Below, piece by piece: positions 43,521 to 52,194 of a DNA stretch of 64,000 bases. The stretch lies in the NCBI RefSeq assembly GCF_003201595.1, contig NZ_QJJS01000003.1:1-64000 (forward strand), read 5' to 3'. Each line of letters begins with the position of its first letter. The first letter of the stretch is position 1. Source of the DNA: Sphaerotilus hippei. Lineage in GTDB: Bacteria; Pseudomonadota; Gammaproteobacteria; Burkholderiales; Burkholderiaceae_C. The notes below the pieces were generated by a model. The model was not told where the DNA came from, searched no databases, and saw only the letters and a list, made by a program, of their open reading frames with translations. A program made the position numbers and the translations under genes.

Positions 43521-44188
43521 GGCGGGGTGGTGGTGCCGCTGTCGGTGGCGGCAGGCGGGGCTTCGTCGCCCGGGTCGGTCCGCACCGCCTCGACCGACAG
43601 GTGCAGCAGCACCTCGTCGGCGACCAGGCCGGCGGCCAGCGTCATGCCGAAGGCCGAGCGGGACAGCCGGGCCTCCAGGTCGCCACCGCAGACTTCGCGT
43701 CGAAACAGCAGGTTGAAGCCGCAGTGCCAGCGTCGGGTGGTCAGCGTCAGCGGCTGGCTGCGGCCGCGCAGCGTGATCTCGCCGCGGATCTCCACCGGAC
43801 GCTCGCCCTCGAAGCGGGCCTGCCGGGCGACGAACCAGGCTTGGGGATGGTTCTGCACGTCGAGCAGCGTGCTGCCGCGCAGCATGCGGTCGAGCGCGGG
43901 CACGCCGGTGCTGACCGACGCCACGTCGACGCTGATGCCGACCTCCAGGGCCTGCTGCCGGGCGTCGAAGCGAGCCGTGCCGTCGAGCCGGTCGAAACGG
44001 CCCCGCAGCGTGGAGGTGCCCATGTGCAGCACCTCCCAGTGGATGGCGGTGTGAGCGGGGTCGAGCCGGTAGGCCGTCGGCGCCTGGGCGTGCGCCGACG
44101 GGCCACCGCCCGCCAGGGCGGCGGCGAGCAGCGCCCACGCGGCACGCCCGGCGAGGGCCGCAGGGCGTGGCCGCGCCGTGCCGGTCAT
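43517..44188 (-). CDS. yceI: YceI family periplasmic lipid-binding protein
   Basis: The 223-residue protein has a signal peptide (ALAGRAAWALLAAALAGGGPSAHA). The YceI beta-barrel follows at about residues 35-200, with YRLDPAHTAIHWEVLHMGTS, GRFDRLDGTARFD, LRGSTLLDVQNHPQAW and RSAFGMTLAAGLVADEV. YceI proteins bind isoprenoid or fatty-acid-like lipids in the periplasm. The C-terminal Pro/Thr-rich tail is short. It is followed with 4-base overlap by an unknown secreted protein. Confidence 0.93.
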   Translation of the reverse strand: MTGTARPRPAALAGRAAWALLAAALAGGGPSAHAQAPTAYRLDPAHTAIHWEVLHMGTSTLRGRFDRLDGTARFDARQQALEVGISVDVASVSTGVPALDRMLRGSTLLDVQNHPQAWFVARQARFEGERPVEIRGEITLRGRSQPLTLTTRRWHCGFNLLFRREVCGGDLEARLSRSAFGMTLAAGLVADEVLLHLSVEAVRTDPGDEAPPAATDSGTTTPP

Positions 44189-44212
44189 GCTGCCGCCACG
44201 CCGGCCGGGGGC

Positions 44213-46027
44213 CTACTTGGCCCAGCCATCCTTGAGGCCGGTGATCTTGTTGAACACCGGCCGGCCCGGCACATGGTCGAGGCGGTCGGCGACGAAGTAG
44301 CCGAAACGCTCGAACTGGAACTTCGCGTCCGGCTCGGCCTGGGCGAGCGAGGGCTCGACGTAGGCGGTGATCGTGCGCATGCTCGCCGGGTTCAGGCTGG
44401 CCTTGAAGTCCTTGCCGCCCGCGTCCGGCTGCGCGTCGGTGAACAGGCGGTCGTAGAGGCGCACCTCCGCCGCCACGCCGTCCGCCACGCTGACCCAGGT
44501 GATCGCGGCCTTGACCTTGACGCTGTCCGCACCCGGCGTGCCGCTCTTGGTGTCGGGCACGACCCGGGCCAGCACCTCGGCGACCCGGCCGTCCGCGTCA
44601 CGGGTGCAGCCGGTGCACTCGATCACGTAGCCGCCCTTCAGGCGCACCTTGTTGCCGGGGAAGAGGCGCTTGTAGCCCTTGGGCGGCACTTCCTCGAAGT
44701 CCTCGCGCTCGATCCAGACCTCGCGGCCGATGACGAACTGGCGGGCGGGCGGGGCCGGCCGGTCCTCGGGCGGGTGGGGCAGCGCCGGCAGCGAGCAGGG
44801 CTCCAGGTGGCCGTCGCCCATGACCTCGTCCCAGTTGGTCAGCACCAGCCGGACCGGGTCGAGCACGGCCATGCCGCGGTGGGCCTTGTGCTCGAGGTCG
44901 TCGCGCAGCGCGATGTCCAGCGTCGAGTAGTCGATCCAGCTGTCGGCCTTGGTCACGCCGATGCGCTCGGCGAAGAGCTGGATGCTCTCGGGCGTGTAGC
45001 CGCGACGGCGCAGGCCGACGATGGTGGGCATGCGCGGGTCGTCCCAGCCGCCGACGTGGCCTTCGTTGACCAGTTGCGCGAGCTTGCGCTTGCTGGTGAT
45101 CACGTAGGTCAGGTTCAGGCGGGCGAACTCGTACTGGCGCGGCGGCGGGGCCTGGAGCAGGCCGGCCTCGGTCAGGCGCTCCAGCAGCCAGTCGTAGAAC
45201 GGGCGCTGGTCCTCGAACTCGAGCGTGCAGATCGAGTGGGTGATCTGCTCCAGCGCGTCCTCGATCGGGTGCGCGAAGGTGTACATCGGGTAGATGCACC
45301 AGGTGTCGCCCGTGTTGTGGTGGGTGGCGCGGCGGATGCGGTAGATGGCCGGGTCGCGCAGGTTGATGTTGGGCGCGGCCATGTCGATCTTCGCGCGCAG
45401 CACCATCGAGCCGTCCGGATGCTTGCCGTCGCGCATCTCGCGAAAACGCGCCAGGTTGTCGTCGGGCGTGCGGGCGCGGAACGGGCTGTCGGTGCCGGGG
45501 GTGGAGAAGTCACCCCTGTTGGCACGCATCTGCTCGGGCGTCTGCTCGTCGACGTAGGCGTGGCCGTGCGTGATCAGCGCCTCGGCCGCGCGGTACATGA
45601 AGTCGAAGTAGTTGCTGGCGTGGTAGAGGTGGCTCTCGGCCTTTCCACCGAACGACGAGTCCCAGCCGAAGCCCAGCCACTGCACCGCATCGAGGATGGA
45701 GTCGACGTACTCCTTTTCTTCCTTTTCAGGATTGGTGTCGTCGAAACGCATGTGGCAGACGCCGCCGTAGTCGCGCGCCAGCCCGAAGTTCAGGCAGATG
45801 CTCTTGGCGTGGCCGACGTGCAGATAACCGTTGGGCTCGGGCGGAAAACGGGTGCGGATGCGCGCCGGGTCGGGCTCGCCGGCCTCGTGGTGGGCGGCGT
45901 CGCCGGGGGTGCCGGCCCAGCGGCGGCTCGCGTAGGTGCCTTGATCGAGGTCGCGCTCGATGATGGCCCGCAGGAAGTTGCTGACCTTGTGCTCGGCGGG
46001 CGCCGAGGGCTTGTTGTTGTCGCTCAT
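44213..46027 (-). CDS. glnS: Glutaminyl-tRNA synthetase
   Basis: The 604-residue class I synthetase attaches Gln to tRNA-Gln. It has the HIGH motif as PNGYLHVGHAKSI and the KMSKS-like motif as VITSKRKLAQLV, with the C-terminal anticodon-binding beta-barrels (RLKGGYVIECTGCTRD). The residues FLRAIIERDLDQGTY form the usual N-terminal start. Its presence fits a betaproteobacterium that makes Gln-tRNA directly. It is probably monocistronic; yceI begins 24 bases after its stop on the same strand. Confidence 0.97.
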   Translation of the reverse strand: MSDNNKPSAPAEHKVSNFLRAIIERDLDQGTYASRRWAGTPGDAAHHEAGEPDPARIRTRFPPEPNGYLHVGHAKSICLNFGLARDYGGVCHMRFDDTNPEKEEKEYVDSILDAVQWLGFGWDSSFGGKAESHLYHASNYFDFMYRAAEALITHGHAYVDEQTPEQMRANRGDFSTPGTDSPFRARTPDDNLARFREMRDGKHPDGSMVLRAKIDMAAPNINLRDPAIYRIRRATHHNTGDTWCIYPMYTFAHPIEDALEQITHSICTLEFEDQRPFYDWLLERLTEAGLLQAPPPRQYEFARLNLTYVITSKRKLAQLVNEGHVGGWDDPRMPTIVGLRRRGYTPESIQLFAERIGVTKADSWIDYSTLDIALRDDLEHKAHRGMAVLDPVRLVLTNWDEVMGDGHLEPCSLPALPHPPEDRPAPPARQFVIGREVWIEREDFEEVPPKGYKRLFPGNKVRLKGGYVIECTGCTRDADGRVAEVLARVVPDTKSGTPGADSVKVKAAITWVSVADGVAAEVRLYDRLFTDAQPDAGGKDFKASLNPASMRTITAYVEPSLAQAEPDAKFQFERFGYFVADRLDHVPGRPVFNKITGLKDGWAK

Positions 46028-46408
46028 GGCGAAGAATTGTAGCCAGCGGGCTTTCCCGAGCGGGCCGGCGTGATGCGTGCGCGCCGCCGATCAATCCGCA
46101 CGGAGGTCTGGGTGGTGTCGGCCGGGTTCGTGGATCGTGAACAATTCGACACCTCCTGATACTGGCGCTACGCTGTGGGCCCGATTCGCTGCGTCTTGCG
46201 CCCGGGCGCAGGGGATCCCTGGATCATTTGCTGTTACATGTCGCGGCGATCATGGGGCGGGCCTCACCCGGTGCCGGTGGTACGCGTCATCCCCTTGAAG
46301 CCGTGCAGGATTGGACAGACCCAAGGGCTAATCCGGAGCGGCCTAGTACATCCGTGTCGTTACGAAGATGCAAAATACGTATGCATCAAGCGGACAGGGG
46401 AGTCGACA
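46027..46408. other. 380-base gene-free region upstream of glnS and the 46408 gene
   Basis: It is the divergent promoter region of glnS and the small 46408 gene. Base composition is slightly more A/T-rich near 46355-46395 (TACGAAGATGCAAAATACGTATGC). I see no tRNA, no convincing -35/-10 pair and no supported frame. Confidence 0.5.
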
Positions 46409-46806
46409 TGCGCAGTTCTGGCGGTTCGTTCACGTCACCGGGCCAGGGGCTGGGTGGCATCGAGTTCATCAAGGGACCAGGGTCCGGCTGGAAGGGCGGT
46501 GCCATGACGCAGAGCGACAGTTTTCGTGTTTCCGGCTTTCCGGCAGCTGGTCCCGCGACGCTGAGTCCGGAGGGCGCACGGCTGATGCAGAGCATCCCGA
46601 TCTCGGTGCGCCCGCTGATCACGGCCAAGCGCCATGCCCACATCATCAACCGCATGGCCCTGCTGTGGCAGGACCCGAAGGCGCTGCGGGCGTATTTCGA
46701 CGAGCTGATGGTCAGTTCCCGGCCCGGTCGCCGGGGGTTCGCCATCGAGGTGCTCGACGAGCTGCTCGGGCTGCAGAACGCGCTGCAGGAGCGCCAGCGC
46801 ATCTGA
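46408..46806 (+). CDS. Small hypothetical protein
   Basis: A 132-residue frame with an ATG at 46408 preceded by AGGGGAG; an in-frame ATG at 46504 with AAGGGCGG would give a 100-residue form. The conserved-looking part begins at the second ATG: ARLMQSIPISVRPLITAKR, then HIINRMALLWQDPKALRAYFDEL and FAIEVLDELLGLQNALQERQ, which are two or three helices. No signal or domain is recognised. The helix-rich C-terminus, with a good start and Burkholderiales codon use, supports a real gene. Confidence 0.6.
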   Translation: MRSSGGSFTSPGQGLGGIEFIKGPGSGWKGGAMTQSDSFRVSGFPAAGPATLSPEGARLMQSIPISVRPLITAKRHAHIINRMALLWQDPKALRAYFDELMVSSRPGRRGFAIEVLDELLGLQNALQERQRI

Positions 46807-46885
46807 GCGCCGCGCCGCCCGCCAGGCTTCAGCGGTGCGGCCGGTGGCACGAACGGTCGCGGCCGCCCGTGCCCTGCGGGTGTCG

Positions 46886-47239
46886 TCAGGCCATCTTCAC
46901 GGCCGTGCCGCTGACGGCCACCATCATCATCCCGTTGGTCTCGCCGAGCACCTCGTAGTCGAAGTCGATGCCGACGATGCCGTCGGCACCCAGCTCGCGG
47001 GCGGCGGCCATCATGTCCTCCAGCGCCGCGTCGCGTGCTCCCGACAGGGCCCGCTCGTAGCCGCCGGCCCGGCCGCCGACGACGTCACGCACCGACGAGA
47101 ACAGGTCGCGGAAGATGTTCGCGCCGATGATCGCCTCGCCGTTGACCACGCCGAGGAACTTCTCGACCCGTGCGCCTTCGCCATTCGGCACGACCGTGGC
47201 CAGAAAGAATCCGTCGTCCTTCTTCGAGAACCATCCCAT
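46886..47239 (-). CDS. YbjQ/UPF0145 family protein
   Basis: The 117-residue protein starts MGWFSKKDDGFFLATVVPNG and carries the YbjQ core: GVVNGEAIIGANIFRDLFSSVRD, VVGGRAGGYERAL, then ELGADGIVGIDFDYEVLG. The family forms pentamers and is described as heavy-metal-binding, with weak support. Function is unknown. The genomic context (Trp-rich protein, glnS) gives no clue. Confidence 0.88.
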   Translation of the reverse strand: MGWFSKKDDGFFLATVVPNGEGARVEKFLGVVNGEAIIGANIFRDLFSSVRDVVGGRAGGYERALSGARDAALEDMMAAARELGADGIVGIDFDYEVLGETNGMMMVAVSGTAVKMA

Positions 47240-47308
47240 GTCCAGCTCCTGTTCCTGTTCCTGTTGATCCGGGGTGTGCGGGGGCCGACGATAACGCGCC
47301 GGCGGTGC

Positions 47309-47530
47309 TCAGACCCAGCCCTGGCGCCATTTCGACGGATCACGCAGCTCGCGCCAGTCGATCCGCCGGCTCGCCTTCGAGTGCACCGCCTCGATCTCGA
47401 CCTGCTCGAGCGCCTGGCCTGGCAGCTCGGGCACGATCACCTTCGACACCAGGAAGTGTTTCTGGCGGGCGACCGGTGCCACCGCGGTCCATTTGGTCAG
47501 CAGCAGCTTCTTGGGGTGCAGCGGGTTCAT
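47309..47530 (-). CDS. TIGR02450-like Trp-rich small protein
   Basis: The 73-residue protein starts MNPLHPKKLLLTKWTAVAP and ends SRRIDWRELRDPSKWRQGWV, the pattern of the TIGR02450 Trp-rich family. The function is unknown. The ATG at 47530 is chosen over one at 47578 because homologues begin N-P-L-x-P-K-K-L-L-L. It lies 69 bases after the LuxR stop on the same strand. Confidence 0.85.
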   Translation of the reverse strand: MNPLHPKKLLLTKWTAVAPVARQKHFLVSKVIVPELPGQALEQVEIEAVHSKASRRIDWRELRDPSKWRQGWV

Positions 47531-47599
47531 GGGCGCCAGCTTAGCGGGCACGAACCGGACGGCTCGGCGTGGGGGCATGGCGGCATCGGCCCGGGCGCA

Positions 47600-48202
47600 T
47601 CAGCCGCTCAGCAGCTTGTGCACCAGCTCGGCCGTGGTCGCTGCCTCGTACTTGCGCATCAGGCGGGCCCGGTAGACGTCGACGGTGCGCGGGCTGATCT
47701 GCAGGCGCTTGCCGACCTGCTTGCTGGTCAGGCCCTCGATGAGCAGGGCGGCGATCTCGCGCTCGCGCGGGGTCAGCTCGGCCTTGACCTGGCGGTGGGC
47801 CGACAGGTCCTCGAAGGCCCAGATGCCCGAGGCGTGCGGATGGGCCGGGTCCAGCGCCCGGCCCGAGACGTGGCACCAGAACAGCTCGCCACCGCCCACA
47901 CGCTTCATGACACGTTCGTCGGCGTAGCGGCCGTGGCCGTCCAGGCTGGCGACGATGCGCTCGCCGGTGCGGCGGAACTCGTCGGTGCTGGGGTAGAGCA
48001 CCTCGAAGCTCTGGCCGATGAGCTGGTCGCGGCTGGCACGGAAGACCGCCAGCACCTGCTGGTTGCAGTCGATGATGGTGCGTTGGCGCGACAGCACCAG
48101 GCCGATGGGGGCCAGGTCGAAGGCGGTGCGGTAGTGGGCCGGATCCGGCGCCGAGGCGGGATCGGTCAGCGGCTGGGCGGGGATGGCGTCGGGGGCGGGC
48201 AT
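47600..48202 (-). CDS. PAS-LuxR transcriptional regulator
   Basis: The 200-residue protein has a PAS domain (about 25-125: AHYRTAFDLAPIGLVLSRQRTIIDCN...) and a C-terminal LuxR/FixJ HTH (about 135-195: LTPREREIAALLIEGLTSKQVGKRLQISPRTVDVYRARL). No receiver domain is present, so it is not a classic response regulator; ligand or redox sensing by PAS is likely. The ATG at 48202 starts MPAPDAIPA; an earlier ATG at 48346 would run across the operator and scoA start. It is divergent from scoAB and separated by 136 bases containing a strong palindrome, so it most likely controls scoAB. This is an inference. Confidence 0.88.
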   Translation of the reverse strand: MPAPDAIPAQPLTDPASAPDPAHYRTAFDLAPIGLVLSRQRTIIDCNQQVLAVFRASRDQLIGQSFEVLYPSTDEFRRTGERIVASLDGHGRYADERVMKRVGGGELFWCHVSGRALDPAHPHASGIWAFEDLSAHRQVKAELTPREREIAALLIEGLTSKQVGKRLQISPRTVDVYRARLMRKYEAATTAELVHKLLSG

Positions 48203-48276
48203 GGCGATCGCTGGGCTCTGCTTCGGTTCGTGGACCCGGGAGGGTGGCGGCCTCGAGGGGTCGGCCTTAGTCAATT

Positions 48277-48307
48277 TTACGTAGCTCCTACGTAAGGCAT
48301 TACGTAG
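48277..48307. promoter_or_regulatory. TACGTA-type operator between the PAS-LuxR gene and scoA
   Basis: Two perfect 8-base arms TTACGTAG-CTC-CTACGTAA (48277-48295) are followed by a third half-site TTACGTAG (48300-48307), 32 bases before the scoA ATG. The arrangement is ideal for a dimeric LuxR regulator plus a third contact. The binding protein is inferred to be the divergent PAS-LuxR protein. Confidence 0.75.
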
Positions 48308-48338
48308 TACGCTTGCCCGACTTGATCTGGAGGCAAGC

Positions 48339-49040
48339 ATGAACAAGGTTTATCCCAGCGCCGCCGCGGCACTGGACGGCATCGTCAAGGACGGCCAGCT
48401 GATGGCCGTCGGTGGTTTTGGCCTGTGCGGCATCCCCGAGGCGCTGATCGACGCGCTGCAGGCCAGCGGCGTGAAGGACCTGACGGTCATCTCCAACAAT
48501 GCGGGGGTCGACGGCTTCGGCCTGGGCAAGCTGCTGCAGACGCGGCAGATCCGCAAGATGATCTCCAGCTACGTGGGCGAGAACAAGGAGTTCGAGCGCC
48601 AGTACCTGTCGGGCGAGCTGGAGCTGGAGTTCACCCCGCAGGGCACGCTGGCCGAGAAGCTGCGTGCCGGTGGCGCCGGCATCCCCGCCTTCTTCACCCG
48701 CACCGGCGTGGGCACGATCGTGGCCGAGGGCAAGGAGCTGCGCGAGTTCGACGGCCACACCTACGTGATGGAGCGTGCGCTGACCCCCGAGGTCTCGCTG
48801 GTGAAGGCCTGGATGGCCGACCGCAGCGGCAACCTGGTGTTCCGCCGCACGGCCCGCAACTTCAACCCCAATGTGGCGATGGCCGGCAAGCTCACCGTGG
48901 TCGAGGTCGAGAAGATCGTCGAGACCGGCGAGATCGATCCGGACCAGGTGCACCTGGCGGGCATCTTCGTGCACCGCATCGTGCTCAACGAGACGCCGGA
49001 AAAGCGCATCGAACAACGCACCGTGCGTGCAAAGGCCTGA
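48339..49040 (+). CDS. scoA: CoA transferase subunit A (3-oxoacid CoA-transferase, ScoA-like)
   Basis: The 233-residue subunit A has [16 protein letters not shown] near its N-terminus, LTVISNNAG, and the conserved [24 protein letters not shown]. It pairs with ScoB (next gene) to form succinyl-CoA:3-ketoacid (or acetoacetate) CoA-transferase, linking ketone-body or polyhydroxybutyrate breakdown to central metabolism. The ATG at 48339 follows the operator by 31 bases; scoB starts 13 bases after the stop. An adjacent PAS-LuxR regulator probably controls it. Confidence 0.92.
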   Translation: MNKVYPSAAAALDGIVKDGQLMAVGGFGLCGIPEALIDALQASGVKDLTVISNNAGVDGFGLGKLLQTRQIRKMISSYVGENKEFERQYLSGELELEFTPQGTLAEKLRAGGAGIPAFFTRTGVGTIVAEGKELREFDGHTYVMERALTPEVSLVKAWMADRSGNLVFRRTARNFNPNVAMAGKLTVVEVEKIVETGEIDPDQVHLAGIFVHRIVLNETPEKRIEQRTVRAKA

Positions 49041-49053
49041 GGAGAACACCACC

Positions 49054-49692
49054 ATGGCATGGACCCGCGATGAAATGGCCGCCCGCGCAGCCAAGGAACT
49101 GTCCGACGGCTTCTACGTGAACCTGGGCATCGGCCTGCCCACGCTGGTGGCCAACCACGTGCCCGAGGGCATGGAGGTCTGGCTGCAGAGCGAGAACGGC
49201 CTGCTGGGCATCGGCCCCTTCCCGACCGAGGATGCGGTCGACGCCGACCTGATCAACGCCGGCAAGCAGACCGTGACCACGCTGCCGGGCTCGTCGATCT
49301 TCTCCAGCGCCGACAGCTTCGGCATGATCCGCGGCGGCAAGATCAACCTGGCCATCCTGGGCGCGATGCAGGTCAGCGAGAAGGGCGACCTGGCCAACTG
49401 GATGATCCCGGGCAAGATGGTCAAGGGCATGGGCGGCGCGATGGACCTGGTCGCCGGCGTGCGCAGCGTCGTCGTGCTGATGGAGCATGTGGCGACCAAG
49501 AAGGACGGCACGGTCGACCTGAAGATCCTGCCCGAGTGCACCCTGCCGCTGACCGGCCTGGGTGTGGTCGACCGCATCATCACCGACCTGGCGGTGCTCG
49601 ACGTGACCCCGCACGGGCTCAAGCTGGTCGAGCTGGCCCCGGGCGTGAGCCGCGAGGAAGTGCAGGCCAAGACCGGTGTGCCGCTGCAGTGA
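49054..49692 (+). CDS. scoB: CoA transferase subunit B (3-oxoacid CoA-transferase, ScoB-like)
   Basis: The 212-residue subunit B has [19 protein letters not shown], and the catalytic Glu in [11 protein letters not shown], the residue that forms the glutamyl-CoA thioester. [24 protein letters not shown] and [17 protein letters not shown] follow. GGAG precedes the start. It ends the two-gene operon before a terminator. Confidence 0.93.
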   Translation: MAWTRDEMAARAAKELSDGFYVNLGIGLPTLVANHVPEGMEVWLQSENGLLGIGPFPTEDAVDADLINAGKQTVTTLPGSSIFSSADSFGMIRGGKINLAILGAMQVSEKGDLANWMIPGKMVKGMGGAMDLVAGVRSVVVLMEHVATKKDGTVDLKILPECTLPLTGLGVVDRIITDLAVLDVTPHGLKLVELAPGVSREEVQAKTGVPLQ

Positions 49693-49731
49693 AGTGAGCC
49701 GGCGCCGGTGGCGCGCGTGAAGAAGTCTCGA

Positions 49732-49758
49732 ACAGGGCCTGCGGGCCCTGTCTCTTTT
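49732..49758 (+). terminator. Intrinsic terminator of scoAB
   Basis: ACAGGGCC-TGCG-GGCCCTGT stem followed by CTCTTTT on the plus strand, 39 bases after the scoB stop. Confidence 0.85.
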
Positions 49759-49961
49759 CTGGCGCTTGTGTGGCGAGATGTTTCGCACCGGCGCCGCCGC
49801 ACGAGGCAGCCCGCCTCAGGCTCGCACGAGCCTCGGAACACCGCTTACTTTTGCCCACTTTACGGGCTCGAAGTCGCTTCCGGAATCGACACAATGCGGA
49901 TACCGAACAATGTGTACTTGTACAGATTCAAGTGCCGTTCTCCTGGCGCAGCCGTATCCGC

Positions 49962-52190
49962 ATGTCCAAGACTCCACCCCGGAAACTCGCTTTCCTCTCG
50001 ATGGCCACGGCCCTGGCCTTGTTGTCCGCCTGTGGCGGCGGTGGTGACGAGGCCGCCGAGGCGTCGGCCGCCACCGCGGCCGGCACCGACACCGCGGCAG
50101 CGGCCACGACCGATGGCACGACCACCACCACCGAGGCCCGCACGGCCCAGGCGCTGGCCGTCAGCACGCCGACGCTGACGGTGCGGGCCCGCGCGACGCT
50201 CTACGGCGGCGTGGGGCCGATCATGGTGGTGCGCATCAACGGCGTGCAGATCGGCAGCGTCGAGGTGCGCAGCACCACGACGGCCAGCTACTCGTTCTCG
50301 GCCGCCACGCTGGTCGGCGGGGCGAAGGTCGAGGTGGTGTTCACCAACGACCAGTACAACGCCAGCACCGGCGAGGACCGCAACCTCTACATCGAGCAGC
50401 TGAGCGACGGCACCTCCACCGTGCTGCCCACCGCCACCGGTGCGGTGGTGGACTGGGGCAGCGGTGCCGAGGCCTTCGACAACGTGCTGGTCTGGCCGGG
50501 GCGCACCGACCTCACGTCCGCCGGCGCGCTGCGCCTGACCTGGCCGGTGACCACGACCGCGTCGACCGCGGCCACCGTGCTGGCCCAGCGGGCCGAGGCC
50601 TCGCGTTTCCTGATGCAGGCCACCTTCGGGCCGACCCCGGGCGACATCGACACCGTGCTGGCCAAGGGCCAGTCCGGCTGGATCGATGCCCAGCTGGCAC
50701 TGCCGGTGACGGACCATTACGTGCCCTACGTCGACCTGTCCTACAGCCTGGGTCCCGACTACCGGGCCGGTGGCTCCAAGCGCGATGGGTACCGGGTGTC
50801 GACCGCCTTCTGGTCGGCGGCCCGCTCGGCGCCGGACCAGTTGCGCCGGCGCACCGCGTTCGCGCTGCACCAGATCCTGATGGCGTCGATGAACGATTCG
50901 ACGGTGGCCTACAACGACCGGGCCTATGCCCACTACCTCGACGGGCTGAACCGGCATGCGCTGGGCAACTTCCGGGCGCTGCTCGAGGAGGTGGCGCTCA
51001 GCCCGGCGATGGGCCTCTACCTGTCGCACCTGCGCAACCGCAAGGAGGACACCAGCACCGGTCGCCTGCCCGACGAGAACTTCGCCCGCGAGGTGATGCA
51101 GCTCTTCACCATCGGCCTCTACGAGCTCAACAGCGACGGCAGCTACAAGCGCGACAGCGCGGGCAAGCCCATCGAGACCTACGGCAACGCCGACGTGATG
51201 GCGATGGCCAAGGTGTTCACCGGCTTCAGCTGGGGTTTCCCGGACAGCCAGCTCACCGAAGCCAACTTCCTCTGGGGTGGGCCCGACTACACCCAGGCGG
51301 TCGACCAGCGGCTCGACGTGCAGCGCATGAAGGCCTATCCGGGCCAGCACTCCACCGCGCAGAAGACGCTGTTCGCGGGCAAGTCGTGGGCCGTCACCCT
51401 GCCGGCCGGCGCGACCGCGGCCAACGACCTGCGCATCGCGCTGGACACGCTGTTCAACCACCCCAACGTCGGTCCGTTCATCGGCCGCCAGCTGATCCAG
51501 CGCCTGGTGACCAGCCAGCCCAGCGCGGCCTATGTCGGCCGGGTGGCCGCGGTGTTCGCCAACAACGGCAAGGGCGTGCGCGGGGACCTCGCGGCGGTGG
51601 TGCGGGCCATCCTGACCGATGCCGAGGCGCGGGGCACGCCCACGGCCACCTCCGGCAAGCTGCGCGAGCCGGTGCTGCGGGTGGCGCACTGGATGCGGGC
51701 GTTCGAGTCGACCTCCGTCAGCAACACCTTCACCTTCAGCTGGGACGTGATGCCCACCGGGCAGATGGCGCTCTACGCGCCCTCGGTCTTCGGCTACTTC
51801 CGTCCGGGCTACGTGCCGCCCAACACCGCCTTCTCGACCAGCGGCATGACGGTGCCCGAGTTCCAGATCGTCAACGAGGCCACCGCGGCGAGCTGGGTCA
51901 ACCTGGCCGAGAACATGGCCTGGTACGGCCTGGGCTGGGTCAACAACCGCCAGGAGATCTCCTCGGCCTACGCCGAGCAGGTGCGCCTGCTGAACGCGGG
52001 GGACACCGCCGGTTTCCTCGACAGCCTCGACGTGATGCTGATGGGCGGGCGCATGAGCACGTCCCTGCGCCAGGCCATCACCGACGCCATGGCCACCGTC
52101 TGGGTGACCGGCAGCGGCTCGGCGCTGGCCCGCACCCGCATGGCGGTCTTCATCGTCATGGCCTCCCCTGAATACCTCGTGCAACGCTGA
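49962..52190 (+). CDS. DUF1800 lipoprotein with xylan-binding-CBM-like N-terminal domain
   Basis: The 742-residue protein is a lipoprotein (LAFLSMATALALLSAC, Cys near residue 25) with a Thr/Ala-rich linker. An N-terminal domain (about 70-185) has MVVRINGVQIGSVEVRST, VEVVFTNDQYN and EDRNLYIEQLSDG, which resembles Ca-dependent xylan-binding modules (CBM60-like). DUF1800 occupies about 200-735 (LMQATFGPTPGDIDTV, NFAREVMQLFTIGLYELN, YTVALQ-like blocks, VLRVAHWMRAF). DUF1800 proteins are usually coded with DUF1501 partners, as here, where the next gene starts 4 bases after its stop. Function is unknown; a role on cell-surface or environmental polysaccharide is an inference from the CBM-like domain. 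Confidence 0.82.
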   Translation: MSKTPPRKLAFLSMATALALLSACGGGGDEAAEASAATAAGTDTAAAATTDGTTTTTEARTAQALAVSTPTLTVRARATLYGGVGPIMVVRINGVQIGSVEVRSTTTASYSFSAATLVGGAKVEVVFTNDQYNASTGEDRNLYIEQLSDGTSTVLPTATGAVVDWGSGAEAFDNVLVWPGRTDLTSAGALRLTWPVTTTASTAATVLAQRAEASRFLMQATFGPTPGDIDTVLAKGQSGWIDAQLALPVTDHYVPYVDLSYSLGPDYRAGGSKRDGYRVSTAFWSAARSAPDQLRRRTAFALHQILMASMNDSTVAYNDRAYAHYLDGLNRHALGNFRALLEEVALSPAMGLYLSHLRNRKEDTSTGRLPDENFAREVMQLFTIGLYELNSDGSYKRDSAGKPIETYGNADVMAMAKVFTGFSWGFPDSQLTEANFLWGGPDYTQAVDQRLDVQRMKAYPGQHSTAQKTLFAGKSWAVTLPAGATAANDLRIALDTLFNHPNVGPFIGRQLIQRLVTSQPSAAYVGRVAAVFANNGKGVRGDLAAVVRAILTDAEARGTPTATSGKLREPVLRVAHWMRAFESTSVSNTFTFSWDVMPTGQMALYAPSVFGYFRPGYVPPNTAFSTSGMTVPEFQIVNEATAASWVNLAENMAWYGLGWVNNRQEISSAYAEQVRLLNAGDTAGFLDSLDVMLMGGRMSTSLRQAITDAMATVWVTGSGSALARTRMAVFIVMASPEYLVQR

Positions 52191-52194
52191 CGCC

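Noticed and set aside
42716-46042. An 1108-codon open frame on the plus strand across ogt, yceI and glnS.
   Set aside because: It crosses several convincing minus-strand genes; shadow.
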